A DNA stretch of 64,000 bases from Streptomyces vilmorinianum. GTDB lineage: Bacteria > Actinomycetota > Actinomycetes > Streptomycetales > Streptomycetaceae. Positions within the stretch are counted from its first letter, which is position 1. Each line of letters opens with the position of its first letter. Both the position numbers and the translations under genes were made by a program. The stretch is taken from NCBI RefSeq assembly GCF_005517195.1, contig NZ_CP040244.1, forward strand, positions 3,056,001-3,120,000, in the 5' to 3' direction. The notes under the pieces were generated by a model that did not search any database, had not been told where the DNA came from, and was given only the letters and a program-made list of their open reading frames with translations. This document shows positions 24,899 to 33,730 of the stretch, in pieces.

Positions 24899-25227
24899 CA
24901 CCCCTGGAGACGGAAACCGCTGTGAACCCCCGTCGTTCTCGTCCCGTCGCCCGCGCGGCCCTCGTGCTGTGTCTGCTCGCGACCAGCGCCGCCGTCGTGT
25001 CGTTCGCACGCGGCTCTTGGAGCGGAGTCGCCTGGGTGCTCGTGGCGGGCTTCTGCTCCAACGTGGCCTGGTACTGCGCCCGCGGGACGGCTGCCGCGGC
25101 ACCCGGCACCACGCCCCGCACCACGCCCGGCACCACGCCCGGCACCGCGCCCGGCACGGCACCCGGCACCGCGCCCGGGTGTGCGCGGAACGAAGGCTGC
25201 GGAAGCTGCGCGGGGCCGGCATGCTGA
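24895..25227 (+). CDS. Small membrane protein with PGT repeats and Cys-rich tail
   Basis: 110 residues, not recognised. Two hydrophobic segments (about residues 18-38 and 43-62) are followed by PGTTPRTTPGTTPGTAPGTA repeats and a tail with four Cys in its last 16 residues (CARNEGCGSCAGPAC). GTG 24895 overlaps the VKOR stop and has GGAG six bases upstream. The tail overlaps the next gene by 7 bases. With VKOR next to it, the Cys tail could be a disulfide substrate or metal site; this is inference. Confidence 0.65.
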   Translation: MTPLETETAVNPRRSRPVARAALVLCLLATSAAVVSFARGSWSGVAWVLVAGFCSNVAWYCARGTAAAAPGTTPRTTPGTTPGTAPGTAPGTAPGCARNEGCGSCAGPAC

Positions 25228-25919
25228 CGTCGTCCGAGTCCGTGCGCGTCTTCCTGCTCGACGACCACGAGGTCGTCCGCAGGGGGGTGCGCGATCTGCT
25301 GGAGTCCGAACCCGGGATCGTCGTGGTCGGTGAGGCGGCGACCGCCCGTGAGGCGCTCGCCCGGGCGCCCGCCGCGCGCCCCGATGTCGCCGTCCTCGAC
25401 GTACGGCTCGGCGCCGGGAGCGGCGGTGACCACGAGGGTGTCGAGGTGTGCCGGGAACTGCGGGCGCGGATGCCGGAGTTGGCGTGCCTGATGCTCACGT
25501 CCTTCGACGACGACGAGGCCCTCTTCGACGCCATCATGGCCGGCGCCGCCGGATACGTGCTCAAGCAGATCGGCGGATCGGATCTGGTGGCCGCGGTCCG
25601 TGCGGTGGCCACCGGGAAGTCGCTGATCGACCCGCGTCTGACGAGCCGTGTGATGGCCCGTATCCGCGGCCCCGAGCCCACGGGCGCGGCGGCCGCCGGG
25701 CCCGCGGAGCTGGACCGGCTCTCGCCCCGGGAGCGCGAGATCCTCGACCTGATCGGGCTCGGGCTGACGAACCGGCAGATCGCCGAACGCCTCTTCCTCG
25801 CCGAGAAGACGGTGAAGAACCGGGTGTCGTCCATCCTCGGCAAGCTCGGAGTCGGACGCCGGGTCCAGGCGGCGATGATCGCCGAGCGGCTGCGCGAGCC
25901 GCAGCGGCACCACCGCTGA
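25221..25919 (+). CDS. NarL/LuxR-type response regulator of the DevR/DosR/OsdR kind
   Basis: 232 residues. Receiver at about residues 8-125: LLDDHE, phospho-acceptor Asp in VAVLDVRL, and LKQ with the conserved Lys. The LuxR helix-turn-helix LTNRQIAERLFLAEKTVKNRVSSILGKLGVGRRVQAAM is very close to mycobacterial DosR and Streptomyces OsdR, regulators of the low-oxygen/NO dormancy response. No histidine kinase lies nearby. Four copies of a GGGCCG/CGGCCC palindrome surround the neighbouring genes, which makes it the natural candidate to bind them, including its own operon. Confidence 0.85.
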   Translation: MLTSSESVRVFLLDDHEVVRRGVRDLLESEPGIVVVGEAATAREALARAPAARPDVAVLDVRLGAGSGGDHEGVEVCRELRARMPELACLMLTSFDDDEALFDAIMAGAAGYVLKQIGGSDLVAAVRAVATGKSLIDPRLTSRVMARIRGPEPTGAAAAGPAELDRLSPREREILDLIGLGLTNRQIAERLFLAEKTVKNRVSSILGKLGVGRRVQAAMIAERLREPQRHHR

Positions 25920-25975
25920 CACGGCCGTAACGGCACCACCGCTGACACGGCCGCAGCGGCACCACCGTTGACACG
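25898..25975. repeat. Three 26-bp tandem repeats over the response regulator stop
   Basis: Three near-identical 26-bp units beginning GCCGCAGCGGCACCACCG start inside the last codons of the regulator (PQRHHR) and run on past the stop. The third forms the left arm of the following stem-loop. Confidence 0.85.
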
Positions 25976-25985
25976 GCGGTGCCGC
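25956..25985 (+). terminator. Terminator stem-loop after the response regulator
   Basis: GCGGCACC (25956-25963) pairs with GGTGCCGC (25978-25985), with an inner CCG/CGG extension. Confidence 0.65.
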
Positions 25986-26003
25986 TCAGTGCCCCGATGC
26001 CCG

Positions 26004-26017
26004 GGGCCGTTCGGCCC
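26004..26017. promoter_or_regulatory. DevR/OsdR-type box 3 upstream of ctaD
   Basis: GGGCCGTTCGGCCC. Together with box 4 it forms a pair 32 bp centre to centre (about three helical turns), ahead of the oxidase gene. Confidence 0.68.
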
Positions 26018-26035
26018 GACGGCCCCTTGACCCCA

Positions 26036-26049
26036 GGGCTGTTCGGCCC
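26036..26049. promoter_or_regulatory. DevR/OsdR-type box 4 upstream of ctaD
   Basis: GGGCTGTTCGGCCC followed by TGTCGG; one base differs from the other copies. 123 bp before the oxidase start. Confidence 0.65.
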
Positions 26050-26171
26050 TGTCGGCGCACACCGGTCTCCGGCGATCGTGTGTCGGCGGCCGGGAAGCGC
26101 GCCGCTGAATCCCCCGTACGCGGAGCTTCCCGGTCCGTCGGCAACAGAACGGAAGTGGAGGTCGCCGTCCG

Positions 26172-27932
26172 GTGGACGAGGCACGCAGGACTCAGACGAA
26201 GAGCGAGGAGCCGGGACAGCGGCTCGCGATACCGGCCACCGGCCCGGACGGCCCGGCGCGGCCGTCTCCTTCGGCCCGGCCCTCGTGGGTGTCGTGGCTG
26301 ACGACCACCGACCACAAGCAGATCGGGACGCTCTATCTCGTCTCCGCGCTCTTCTTCTTCGTCATCGGTGGTGTCATGGCCCTGATGATGCGGGCGGAAC
26401 TGGCGCGCCCCGGCACGCAGATCATGTCGAACGAGCAGTTCAACCAGGCGTTCACGATGCACGGTTCGATCATGCTGCTGCTCTTCGCGATGCCGCTCTT
26501 CACGGGCTTCGCGAACTGGATCATGCCGCTCCAGATCGGCGCCCCCGACGTGGCGTTCCCGCGCCTGAACATGCTGGCGTACTGGCTGTACCTCTTCGGT
26601 TCGCTGATCGCGGCGAGCGGCTTCCTCACCCCGGGCGGTGCGGCGGACTTCGGCTGGTTCCTCTACGCGCCGCTCTCCGACGCCATCCACTCGCCCGGCC
26701 TGGGCGCCGACCTGTGGATCATGGGCGTCGCCCTGTCCGGCTTCGGCTCCATCGCGGGCGCGGTCAACTTCATCACCACGATCATCTGCATGCGCGCTCC
26801 GGGCATGACGATGTTCCGGATGCCGATCTTCACCTGGAACGTCCTGCTGACGTCGCTACTCGTGCTGATGGTCTTCCCGGTCCTCGCGGCCGCGCTCTTC
26901 GCGCTCGAATGCGACCGTAAGTTCGGCTCGCACGTCTTCGACCCGGCCAACGGCGGTGCCCTGCTGTGGCAGCACCTCTTCTGGTTCTTCGGCCACCCCG
27001 AGGTGTACATCCTGGCCCTGCCGTTCTTCGGCATCATCTCCGAGGTCATCCCGGTCTTCAGCCGCAAGCCGATGTTCGGTTACATCGGTCTGGTGGCCGC
27101 GACGATCGCGATCGCGGGTCTGTCCGTGACGGTGTGGGCGCACCACATGTACGTCACCGGTGGTGTGCTGCTGCCGTTCTTCTCCTTCATGACGTTCCTC
27201 ATCGCCGTACCGACCGGTGTGAAGTTCTTCAACTGGATCGGAACGATGTGGAAGGGCTCGTTGTCCTTCGAGACACCGATGCTCTGGGCCGTCGGCTTCC
27301 TGGTCACGTTCACCTTCGGTGGTCTGACCGGCGTCATCCTGGCCTCGCCGCCGATGGACTTCCACGTCTCCGACTCGTACTTCGTCGTCGCGCACTTCCA
27401 CTACACGCTGTTCGGGACGGTCGTGTACGCGATGTTCGCCGGGTTCCACTTCTGGTGGCCGAAGTTCACCGGCAAGATGCTCGACGAACGGCTCGGCAAG
27501 ATCACCTTCTGGACCCTCACGGTGGGCTTCCACGCCACGTTCCTGGTGCAGCACTGGCTCGGTGCCGAGGGCATGCCCCGCCGGTACGCCGACTACCTCG
27601 CCGCCGACGGCTTCACGGCCCTCAACACCCTTTCCACCATCGGGTCGTTCCTGCTCGGTCTGTCGTTCCTGCCGTTCTTCTACAACATCTGGAAGACCGC
27701 CAGGTACGGCGAGAAGGTGGAGACCGACGACCCGTGGGGGTACGGCCGTTCGCTGGAGTGGGCGACGTCCTGCCCGCCGCCGCGGCACAACTTCCTCTCC
27801 CTGCCGAAGATCCGCTCCGAGTCCCCGGCGTTCGACCTGCACCACCCCGAGATCACCGCGATCGAGGCGGCGGACGCACGCGAGGCGGATGCACGCGAGG
27901 CGGGCGCACGCGAGGCGGCGGACCACCGATGA
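26172..27932 (+). CDS. ctaD: Cytochrome c oxidase subunit I (stand-alone copy)
   Basis: 586-residue heme-copper oxidase subunit with 12 membrane helices; it reduces O2 to water in the aa3 oxidase and pumps protons. Landmarks: [25 protein letters not shown] (heme a His), [15 protein letters not shown] (CuB His and cross-linked Tyr), [10 protein letters not shown] (CuB His pair) and [11 protein letters not shown] (heme ligands). GTG 26172 follows GTGGAGG. Subunits II, III and IV are absent here, so it probably swaps into the housekeeping complex. The C-terminus has three 15-bp repeats encoding EADAR-like units. Two palindrome boxes lie upstream. Confidence 0.92.
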   Translation: MDEARRTQTKSEEPGQRLAIPATGPDGPARPSPSARPSWVSWLTTTDHKQIGTLYLVSALFFFVIGGVMALMMRAELARPGTQIMSNEQFNQAFTMHGSIMLLLFAMPLFTGFANWIMPLQIGAPDVAFPRLNMLAYWLYLFGSLIAASGFLTPGGAADFGWFLYAPLSDAIHSPGLGADLWIMGVALSGFGSIAGAVNFITTIICMRAPGMTMFRMPIFTWNVLLTSLLVLMVFPVLAAALFALECDRKFGSHVFDPANGGALLWQHLFWFFGHPEVYILALPFFGIISEVIPVFSRKPMFGYIGLVAATIAIAGLSVTVWAHHMYVTGGVLLPFFSFMTFLIAVPTGVKFFNWIGTMWKGSLSFETPMLWAVGFLVTFTFGGLTGVILASPPMDFHVSDSYFVVAHFHYTLFGTVVYAMFAGFHFWWPKFTGKMLDERLGKITFWTLTVGFHATFLVQHWLGAEGMPRRYADYLAADGFTALNTLSTIGSFLLGLSFLPFFYNIWKTARYGEKVETDDPWGYGRSLEWATSCPPPRHNFLSLPKIRSESPAFDLHHPEITAIEAADAREADAREAGAREAADHR

Positions 27933-28537
27933 CGGCGACCGTCCCCGCCCTCGGGCTCGGCGCCGTGACCGCCGCCGGCTACGTCTGGTACGCCCCCGCC
28001 CTCGTCGACCTCCGGGCGGGGGCGGACCGCCCGGCCTCACGACGCCTCGCGGCACTGGCCTGTGTGACCGGGTGGGCCGGGGCGGCCCTGGCCGGTCTCC
28101 TGCTGCTCGTCGGCGCGCCGGGGTGGGTCCTGTACGGCGCCGTCGTCGCCGCGGGCGTGGCATGCGCCGTCCTGCGCGTACGGGCGGCCGCCCGCCACAG
28201 GAAGGAGGAGCGGGACACGGCCGCGTGCTGGAGCGCGCTGGGATCCCCCGTACCGCGACGGGCGACGGCCCGGCCGCAGGACGTCTTCGCGAAATGGGCC
28301 GGTGCGGGGCTTCTCACCGCCCTCGCCGTCGCGGCGCCGCTCCTCACCTGGGGCAGGGCGTACGGCGTCGGCGGCACCACCTGCGTGGCGGTGCCCGTGA
28401 TTCTCGCGGGGCTCGCCCTGCTCACGGCCCGGCTGCGGGCGATCCCCCGTGCGGCGGCGGCGCGCGAGCGCGGGCGGCTCCGCGGCCGACTCCGCGCCCG
28501 ACACCCGGACACACAGCGGTCGCTACGGGAATCCTGA
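27929..28537 (+). CDS. Hypothetical membrane protein coupled to ctaD
   Basis: 202 residues with about four hydrophobic segments (residues 5-22, 38-58, 62-80, 125-165) and an Arg-rich tail. Not recognised. The ATG overlaps the ctaD stop (ATGA), so both are made together, which suggests a part in oxidase assembly or an accessory subunit; this is inference. Confidence 0.72.
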   Translation: MTATVPALGLGAVTAAGYVWYAPALVDLRAGADRPASRRLAALACVTGWAGAALAGLLLLVGAPGWVLYGAVVAAGVACAVLRVRAAARHRKEERDTAACWSALGSPVPRRATARPQDVFAKWAGAGLLTALAVAAPLLTWGRAYGVGGTTCVAVPVILAGLALLTARLRAIPRAAAARERGRLRGRLRARHPDTQRSLRES

Positions 28538-28613
28538 CGCCGCGTGCGCCTACCGTCGAAGGGGTCGCCGGGTGGCGACGGCACGCACAGCCCCCGAGCA
28601 GGAAGACGACGTC

Positions 28614-29504
28614 ATGACCGACAAGCTCACCGTGAGTGTCCTGGGCACCGGCATCATGGGGGCCGCGATGGCCCGCAACCTCGCCCGCGCGGGGCACGAC
28701 GTCCGGGCCTGGAACCGCACCCGCGCCAAGGCCGAGCCCCTGTCCGCCGGCGGCGTGCACATCGCCGAGAGTCCCGCGGAGGCGGTACGGGACGCGGACG
28801 TCGTCCTCACCGTGCTCCACGACGCGGCCGCCGCGCTGGACGTCATGCGGCAGGCCGCCCCCGCCCTGAGGCCCGGTACCGCCTGGGTGCAGTCGACGAC
28901 CGCCGGTGTCGAGGGCATCGGGAAGCTGGCCGACCTCGCCCGCGAGCACGAGCTGGTCTTCTTCGACACCCCGGTACTCGGCACGCGGGAGCCCGCCGAG
29001 GCAGGGCAGCTGCTGGTCCTCGCGGCGGGCCCGGCCGAGAGCCGGAACAAGGTCGCCCCGGTCCTCGAGGCGGTGGGCGCCCGCACGGTGTGGACGGGCG
29101 AGGACGGCGCCGCCGGCAGCGCCACGCGCCTCAAACTCGTGGCCAACAGCTGGGTCCTCGCCGCCACCAACGCGGCGGGGGAGCTCGTGGCCCTGGCGGA
29201 GGCCCTCGGGGTGGACCCGCGCGCCTTCTTCGAGCTCATCGCCGGAGGGCCGCTCGACATGGGATACCTGCGGCTCAAGGCCGGTCTCGTCCTCGACGGA
29301 CGCACGTCCCCCGCCAGCTTCGCCGTGGCCACCGCCGCCAAGGACGCGCGGCTGATCGTCGAGGCCGCCCGGCAGCACGGCATCCGCCTCGACGTCGCCG
29401 CCGCGGGCGCCGAACGTCTCGCCCGGGCCGCCGCCCAGGGACACGGCGACGAGGACATGGCGGCCGCGTACTTCGCCAGCTTCGAGGAGTCGTCCTCCGC
29501 CTGA
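28614..29504 (+). CDS. NAD(P)-dependent beta-hydroxyacid dehydrogenase (3-hydroxyisobutyrate dehydrogenase-like)
   Basis: 296 residues. N-terminal Rossmann motif VSVLGTGIMGAAMARNLARAGHDVRAWNRT and the helical C-domain with LKLVANSWVLAATNAAGELVALAEALGVD, which carries the catalytic Lys pattern of 6-phosphogluconate dehydrogenase-like enzymes. FFDTPVLGTREPAEAGQLLVL replaces the usual substrate loop DAPVSGG. AGGAAG precedes ATG 28614. It starts 76 bp after the ctaD operon and could be cotranscribed. Substrate unknown. Confidence 0.85.
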   Translation: MTDKLTVSVLGTGIMGAAMARNLARAGHDVRAWNRTRAKAEPLSAGGVHIAESPAEAVRDADVVLTVLHDAAAALDVMRQAAPALRPGTAWVQSTTAGVEGIGKLADLAREHELVFFDTPVLGTREPAEAGQLLVLAAGPAESRNKVAPVLEAVGARTVWTGEDGAAGSATRLKLVANSWVLAATNAAGELVALAEALGVDPRAFFELIAGGPLDMGYLRLKAGLVLDGRTSPASFAVATAAKDARLIVEAARQHGIRLDVAAAGAERLARAAAQGHGDEDMAAAYFASFEESSSA

Positions 29505-29537
29505 GGCCCTCGACCCGATCCCGTACGCCGCCCTCCC

Positions 29538-29969
29538 TCAGCCCGTCACGTCCCGGCGCCAGTCGTCACGGAGCGTCGTGTCGTCGAACGAGGCCTCTTC
29601 GTCGGGCGGCGGTCCGAGCGGCTCCGGTTGCACATGGGCGTCCGCCCCGAGGAGGGGCGCGCCGTGCCGCTCCGAGCGGTGCGAGGATCGGTCGATGATC
29701 TTCAGACGGGGGGTGTGCGCGGCTCCGGGAGGGGTGGGAATCGTCCGACGGGCCACGATGCGGCCCACCCAGCGCCGGCCGCACCGGGGGCACGGCGGTG
29801 CGCCGGCCGGCGTATAGGGCGAGGCGACGGGAACGCCGTCCCGGTAGACGTACTCCCAGTCGTCGCCCACCTCGTCGCGGTAGTGCTGGATGTCGTAGTC
29901 GGCGCTCCACTCCAGCCAGCACCGGCCACAGGCGAACTCCACACGCTCCACCGCCAGCTCGGTCAGCAT
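29538..29969 (-). CDS. Hypothetical zinc-ribbon protein
   Basis: 143 residues. Two knuckles, FACGRCWLEW (near residue 14) and PPCPRCGRRWVGR (near residue 60), make one zinc ribbon; the rest is hydrophilic and probably disordered. ATG 29969 is preceded by GGAGG at the right distance; an earlier ATG at 29984 has none. Convergent with the dehydrogenase gene. Function unknown. Confidence 0.72.
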   Translation of the reverse strand: MLTELAVERVEFACGRCWLEWSADYDIQHYRDEVGDDWEYVYRDGVPVASPYTPAGAPPCPRCGRRWVGRIVARRTIPTPPGAAHTPRLKIIDRSSHRSERHGAPLLGADAHVQPEPLGPPPDEEASFDDTTLRDDWRRDVTG

Positions 29970-30080
29970 CGTGGCCACCTCCATCCCGCGAGAGGGGCTG
30001 CCGCGGAGGGCTCGCGCCCTCCTTTCAGTATCGCCGGATCCGCCCCACCCGGCGGGACGCAGGATCGCCTGAGCGACCGG

Positions 30081-30395
30081 TCAGTCGGTCTCGCGTGCGA
30101 TGTCGAGGGCGAGCGCCTGAAGAATGGCGTCCGTCGGCGTCTCGGGATCGGTCTGGTCGTACGCGTTCGCGACCGTCTCGAACGCCAGGAGGAAGCCGTT
30201 GATCAGGGCGCTCAGCGGGTCGGAGAGCTGGCCGAGCACCGCGAGCCCGACCTCGCGCGCGTCGTCGGTGTCGGGGACCACGAACTGCGTCGGGATCACC
30301 TCGCCGAGCAGGTCGGAGACGTAGTCCGCGCCCACGCCGGCGCGCAGGGCGGTGAGTGCCGCGATCGCCTTGAGCTTGATCTCGTTCTCGGTCAT
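30081..30395 (-). CDS. Hypothetical small helical protein
   Basis: 104 residues, acidic and mainly helical (IKLKAIAALTALRAGVGADYVSDLLGE...). Not recognised. The start at 30395 lacks a clear ribosome site. It follows no obvious partner. Confidence 0.6.
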   Translation of the reverse strand: MTENEIKLKAIAALTALRAGVGADYVSDLLGEVIPTQFVVPDTDDAREVGLAVLGQLSDPLSALINGFLLAFETVANAYDQTDPETPTDAILQALALDIARETD

Positions 30396-30826
30396 GCGGC
30401 GAGCGTAGAAGCACGCGGAGGCCCGCGGACAGGACGCGCGGCCGACAGAGGCGTCCAGGGCCGACGCGGCCGGCACGTCATCGACTTGATCGAACGCGGC
30501 ATCCGACCCGCGGCCACCCGCCGGTCCGGTCCGGGCCCCGCGATAGGCTTGTCGCCGGCGAGGGCGGCTCGACGCGGCCCGCGCCGTCCCGTGTCGGGGC
30601 CGATGGCGCTCCCGGTGAAGATCCGATTCCCGTAGGAGAGCGCGTGCACGAGCCCATGACGCTCGGCGCCGCCGTCTGCCCGCCGTGAGTCCTCGCCCCT
30701 GACGCGACGTTCGCCGACGCGTGGACGGCTCCATGCGATGTGCCGGCCCGTCGACCGCCCCCCTGCCTTCCTGTACGCCCCGGCCTGTCGTAGGGGTGTG
30801 CCCGAGCACGACAGGTTCTTTCTCCC
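30396..30826 (+). other. 431-bp region upstream of the SulP gene
   Basis: No gene of normal size. At 30644-30688 there is a 14-residue frame with TAGGAGAG six bases before its GTG; it ends LGAAVCPP and contains one Cys. Small Cys-containing leader peptides are known before sulfur genes in actinobacteria, but this one lacks Cys repeats and ends about 140 bp before the transporter. The rest shows nothing clear. Confidence 0.35.
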
Positions 30827-32338
30827 TTGCCTTCTGCTGCTTCCGCCGTGTCCCCGGCCGCGCGTCTGCGCGGCATGAAGCCCGACTGGCTGTCCGATCC
30901 GAAGGTCTGGCGTACCGAGGTGCTGGCCGGCCTGGTGGTCGCGCTCGCGCTGATTCCGGAGGCGATCTCGTTCTCGATCATCGCCGGGGTGGACCCCGCG
31001 CTGGGGCTCTTCGCCTCGTTCACGATGGCTGTGGTCATCTCGATCGTCGGGGGCCGCCGGGCGATGATCTCCGCGGCGACCGGCGCCGTCGCGCTGGTGA
31101 TCGCGCCGCTCAACCGTGAGCACGGGCTGGGCTACCTGATCGCGGCCGTCATCCTGGCCGGTGTCTTCCAGGTGATCCTGGGCGCGCTGGGCGTGGCGAG
31201 GCTGATGCGGTTCATCCCGCGCTCGGTGATGGTCGGGTTCGTCAACTCCCTCGCCATCCTGATCTTCATGGCCCAGGTCCCCGAGATGCGGAACGTGCCC
31301 TGGGCCGTGTACCCGCTGATCGTCGGCGGGCTCGCCCTCATGGTGTTCTTCCCGAAGATCACCACCGTCATCCCCGCCCCGCTGGTCTCCATCGTGATCC
31401 TCACCGTGATCACGGTCGGCGCGGCCATCGCGGTGCCGACCGTGGGCGACAAGGGCGCCCTGCCGTCGTCGCTGCCGGTGCCGGGCCTGCCCGACGTGCC
31501 CTTCACGACGGAAACGCTGGTCACGATCGCCCCGTACGCCTTCGCGATGGCGCTGGTCGGCCTGATGGAGTCGCTGATGACGGCGAAGCTGGTCGACGAG
31601 ATCACGGACACCCACTCGAACAAGACGCGCGAGTCCATCGGGCAGGGCATCGCGAACGTCGTCACCGGCTTCTTCGGCGGCATGGGCGGCTGCGCCATGA
31701 TCGGCCAGACGATGATCAACGTGAAGGTGTCGGGCGCCCGTACCCGACTGTCGACCTTCCTCGCCGGCGCGTTCCTGATGGTGCTGTGTGTCGTCTTCGG
31801 TCCGGTCGTCTCCGACATCCCGATGGCCGCACTGGTCGCCGTCATGATCATGGTGTCGTTCGCGACCTTCGACTGGCACTCCGTCGCCCCGAAGACCCTC
31901 AGGCGGATGCCCGCCGGGGAGATCGCCGTCATGGTGATCACGGTGGTGGCCGTGATCGCCACGCACAACCTCGCCGTCGGCGTCGTCGTCGGCTCGGTCA
32001 CCGCCATGGTGATCTTCGCCAAGCGCGTCGCCCACCTCGCCGAGGTCACCGCGGTCGTCGACCCAGACGGCACGACGGTCGTCTACCGGGTGACCGGTGA
32101 GCTGTTCTTCGCCTCCTCCAACGACCTCGTCGGCCAGTTCGACTACGCGGGCGACCCCGACAAGGTCGTCATCGACCTGAGCTCGGCCCACATCTGGGAC
32201 GCCTCATCCGTCGCCGCCCTCGACGCGATCGAGACCAAGTACGCCCAGCGCGGCAAGACCGTCGAGATCACCGGCCTGAACGACCCCAGCGCCCGTCTCC
32301 ACGGCAGACTCACCGGGGAACTCGCCGGCAGCCACTGA
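30827..32338 (+). CDS. SulP-family anion transporter with STAS domain
   Basis: About 503 residues: 10-12 membrane helices (about residues 30-395) then a STAS domain (residues 400-500: VYRVTGELFFASSNDLVGQF... KVVIDLSSAHIWDASSVAALDAI). Family markers ALALIPEAISFSIIAGVDPALGLFASF and GFFGGMGGCAMIGQTMINV are present. SulP proteins take up sulfate, bicarbonate or other anions; the annotated start TTG 30827 is one of several (a GTG at 30848, ATG 30875). No sulfate-reduction or carbonic anhydrase genes lie nearby, so the anion is not decided. Confidence 0.88.
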   Translation: MPSAASAVSPAARLRGMKPDWLSDPKVWRTEVLAGLVVALALIPEAISFSIIAGVDPALGLFASFTMAVVISIVGGRRAMISAATGAVALVIAPLNREHGLGYLIAAVILAGVFQVILGALGVARLMRFIPRSVMVGFVNSLAILIFMAQVPEMRNVPWAVYPLIVGGLALMVFFPKITTVIPAPLVSIVILTVITVGAAIAVPTVGDKGALPSSLPVPGLPDVPFTTETLVTIAPYAFAMALVGLMESLMTAKLVDEITDTHSNKTRESIGQGIANVVTGFFGGMGGCAMIGQTMINVKVSGARTRLSTFLAGAFLMVLCVVFGPVVSDIPMAALVAVMIMVSFATFDWHSVAPKTLRRMPAGEIAVMVITVVAVIATHNLAVGVVVGSVTAMVIFAKRVAHLAEVTAVVDPDGTTVVYRVTGELFFASSNDLVGQFDYAGDPDKVVIDLSSAHIWDASSVAALDAIETKYAQRGKTVEITGLNDPSARLHGRLTGELAGSH

Positions 32339-32371
32339 GCCTCCGGCGCAGGCTCGGCGGATAGTGGGGGA

Positions 32372-33181
32372 GTGGACGTCGAGCAGGTCACCGAGGAGTT
32401 GTACGGGCTGCGGCCCGACGAGTTCACCGCGGCCCGTGACGCGTATGTCGCCGCGGCGCGCAAGGAACAGGACGCAGGTGCGGCGAAGGCGATCGCCGCC
32501 CTGAGGCGCCCGACGACCGCGGCGTGGGCGTCGAATCTCTTCGTACGGGAACGGCGGGCGGACGTCGAGCGGCTGCTCGCGCTCGGCGAGACCCTGCGGG
32601 AGGCCCATCGCCTGCTCGATCCGGAGAAGATGCGGGAAGCGAGCGGGCAGCGGCACAAGGTGATCGCCGCGCTGACCCGGGAGGCGGCCGGCCTGGCCGA
32701 GCAGGCCGGACAGCCTGTGAGCGACACGGTCCTGCGCGAGGTCGAGCAGATCTTCCACGCGGTCCTCGCCGGCGCCGACGTGGCGAATGAATGGGCGCGG
32801 GGCACGCTCGTGAAGGCACCCGAAGCGGCGGTCGGCTTCGGTGTGGTCACCCCGGAGGCCGTACCCGCTCGCCCGACGCGGAAGGCGAAGGAGCCCCCGC
32901 CCCGAGAGCGACGTACGACAGCCGAGGAGGCTGAGGCCGCCGTCGCGGAGGCCGGCCGCCGCGACGAGGAGCTCCATCAGGCCGAGGGATCGCTTCGCGC
33001 GGCACAGGCCCGTGTCACCGAACGCGAGGAACAACTGCGCGCGGCGCAGCAGGCCCGGCGGGAAGCCCAGGCCGAGGCCGCCTCCGCCGACAAGGCGGTG
33101 AAGGCAGCCCGCCGTGCGGCCCAGAACGCCCACCGCGCCGCTGCCCGGGCCACACGGAGGCTCGAAGAGCGGGCCGACTGA
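32372..33181 (+). CDS. Hypothetical coiled-coil protein
   Basis: 269 residues from GTG 32372. N-terminal half VEQVTEELYGLRPDEFTAARDAYVAAARKE... is helical; residues 185-265 are a long Glu/Ala/Arg coiled coil. The pattern of the first 50 residues is common in Streptomyces proteins of unknown role. 33 bp after the SulP gene and likely cotranscribed. The array of degenerate repeats starts right at its stop. Confidence 0.7.
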   Translation: MDVEQVTEELYGLRPDEFTAARDAYVAAARKEQDAGAAKAIAALRRPTTAAWASNLFVRERRADVERLLALGETLREAHRLLDPEKMREASGQRHKVIAALTREAAGLAEQAGQPVSDTVLREVEQIFHAVLAGADVANEWARGTLVKAPEAAVGFGVVTPEAVPARPTRKAKEPPPRERRTTAEEAEAAVAEAGRRDEELHQAEGSLRAAQARVTEREEQLRAAQQARREAQAEAASADKAVKAARRAAQNAHRAAARATRRLEERAD

Positions 33182-33730
33182 CACCGTGCGCCGCCGAGCG
33201 CCGACCGCGCCGGGACGTCCCGGCTGGGACGCGAGGCGCCTGCGCCTGGACCGACATCGTGCGGCGTCGGGCGGCCACCGCGCCGGGGTGTCCGTGTCCC
33301 GGCCGGGACGCGTGGACCGTCACGCGCGGCTTCGAGCGGCGGCCGCGTCGGCGGCGTGGTTGGGACGCGGGGCTGGCATCTGGACCGAGACCGTGCGGCG
33401 CTGAACGGCGACCCGCCAGGATGTCCCGGCCGGGACGCGTGAGGCGGCGTCGAGACCGACACGCGTGGCTTCGAGCGGCCGACCGCGCCGGGACGTCTCG
33501 GCCGGGACGCGTGAGGCGGCGTCGAGACCGACACACGCGCCCTCGAGCGGCGGCCCGCGCAAGCGGCGTGGTGGGGACGCGGAGCTGGCGCCTGGACTGA
33601 CATCGTGCGACGCCGAGCGGCGACCGCGGCCGGGACGCGTGAGCCGGGGCTGGACCGACACCGTGCGGCGCCGGACGGACACCGCGCGAGGACGTCCTGG
33701 TCCGTACCCGGGCGTGAGGCGCGAGTCGGC
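33178..33730. repeat. Array of about eight degenerate ~70-bp tandem units
   Basis: Gene-free block. Units start near 33178, 33251, 33317, 33385, 33456, 33528, 33597 and 33655 and are 58-73 bp long. Each begins CCGACAYCGTGCGGC-like and later has CGGGACGCG; several contain the palindrome CCGGGACGTCCCGG (33210-33223; once more at 33839-33852, outside the array). Units 5 and 6 share long identical stretches. No coding signal; apparent frames come from the repeats. Confidence 0.75.

Noticed and set aside
33182..33600. Possible Arg-rich protein genes in the 33-kb repeats
   Set aside because: The frames exist on both strands because the repeat units are stop-poor; no ribosome sites and no constant frame between units.
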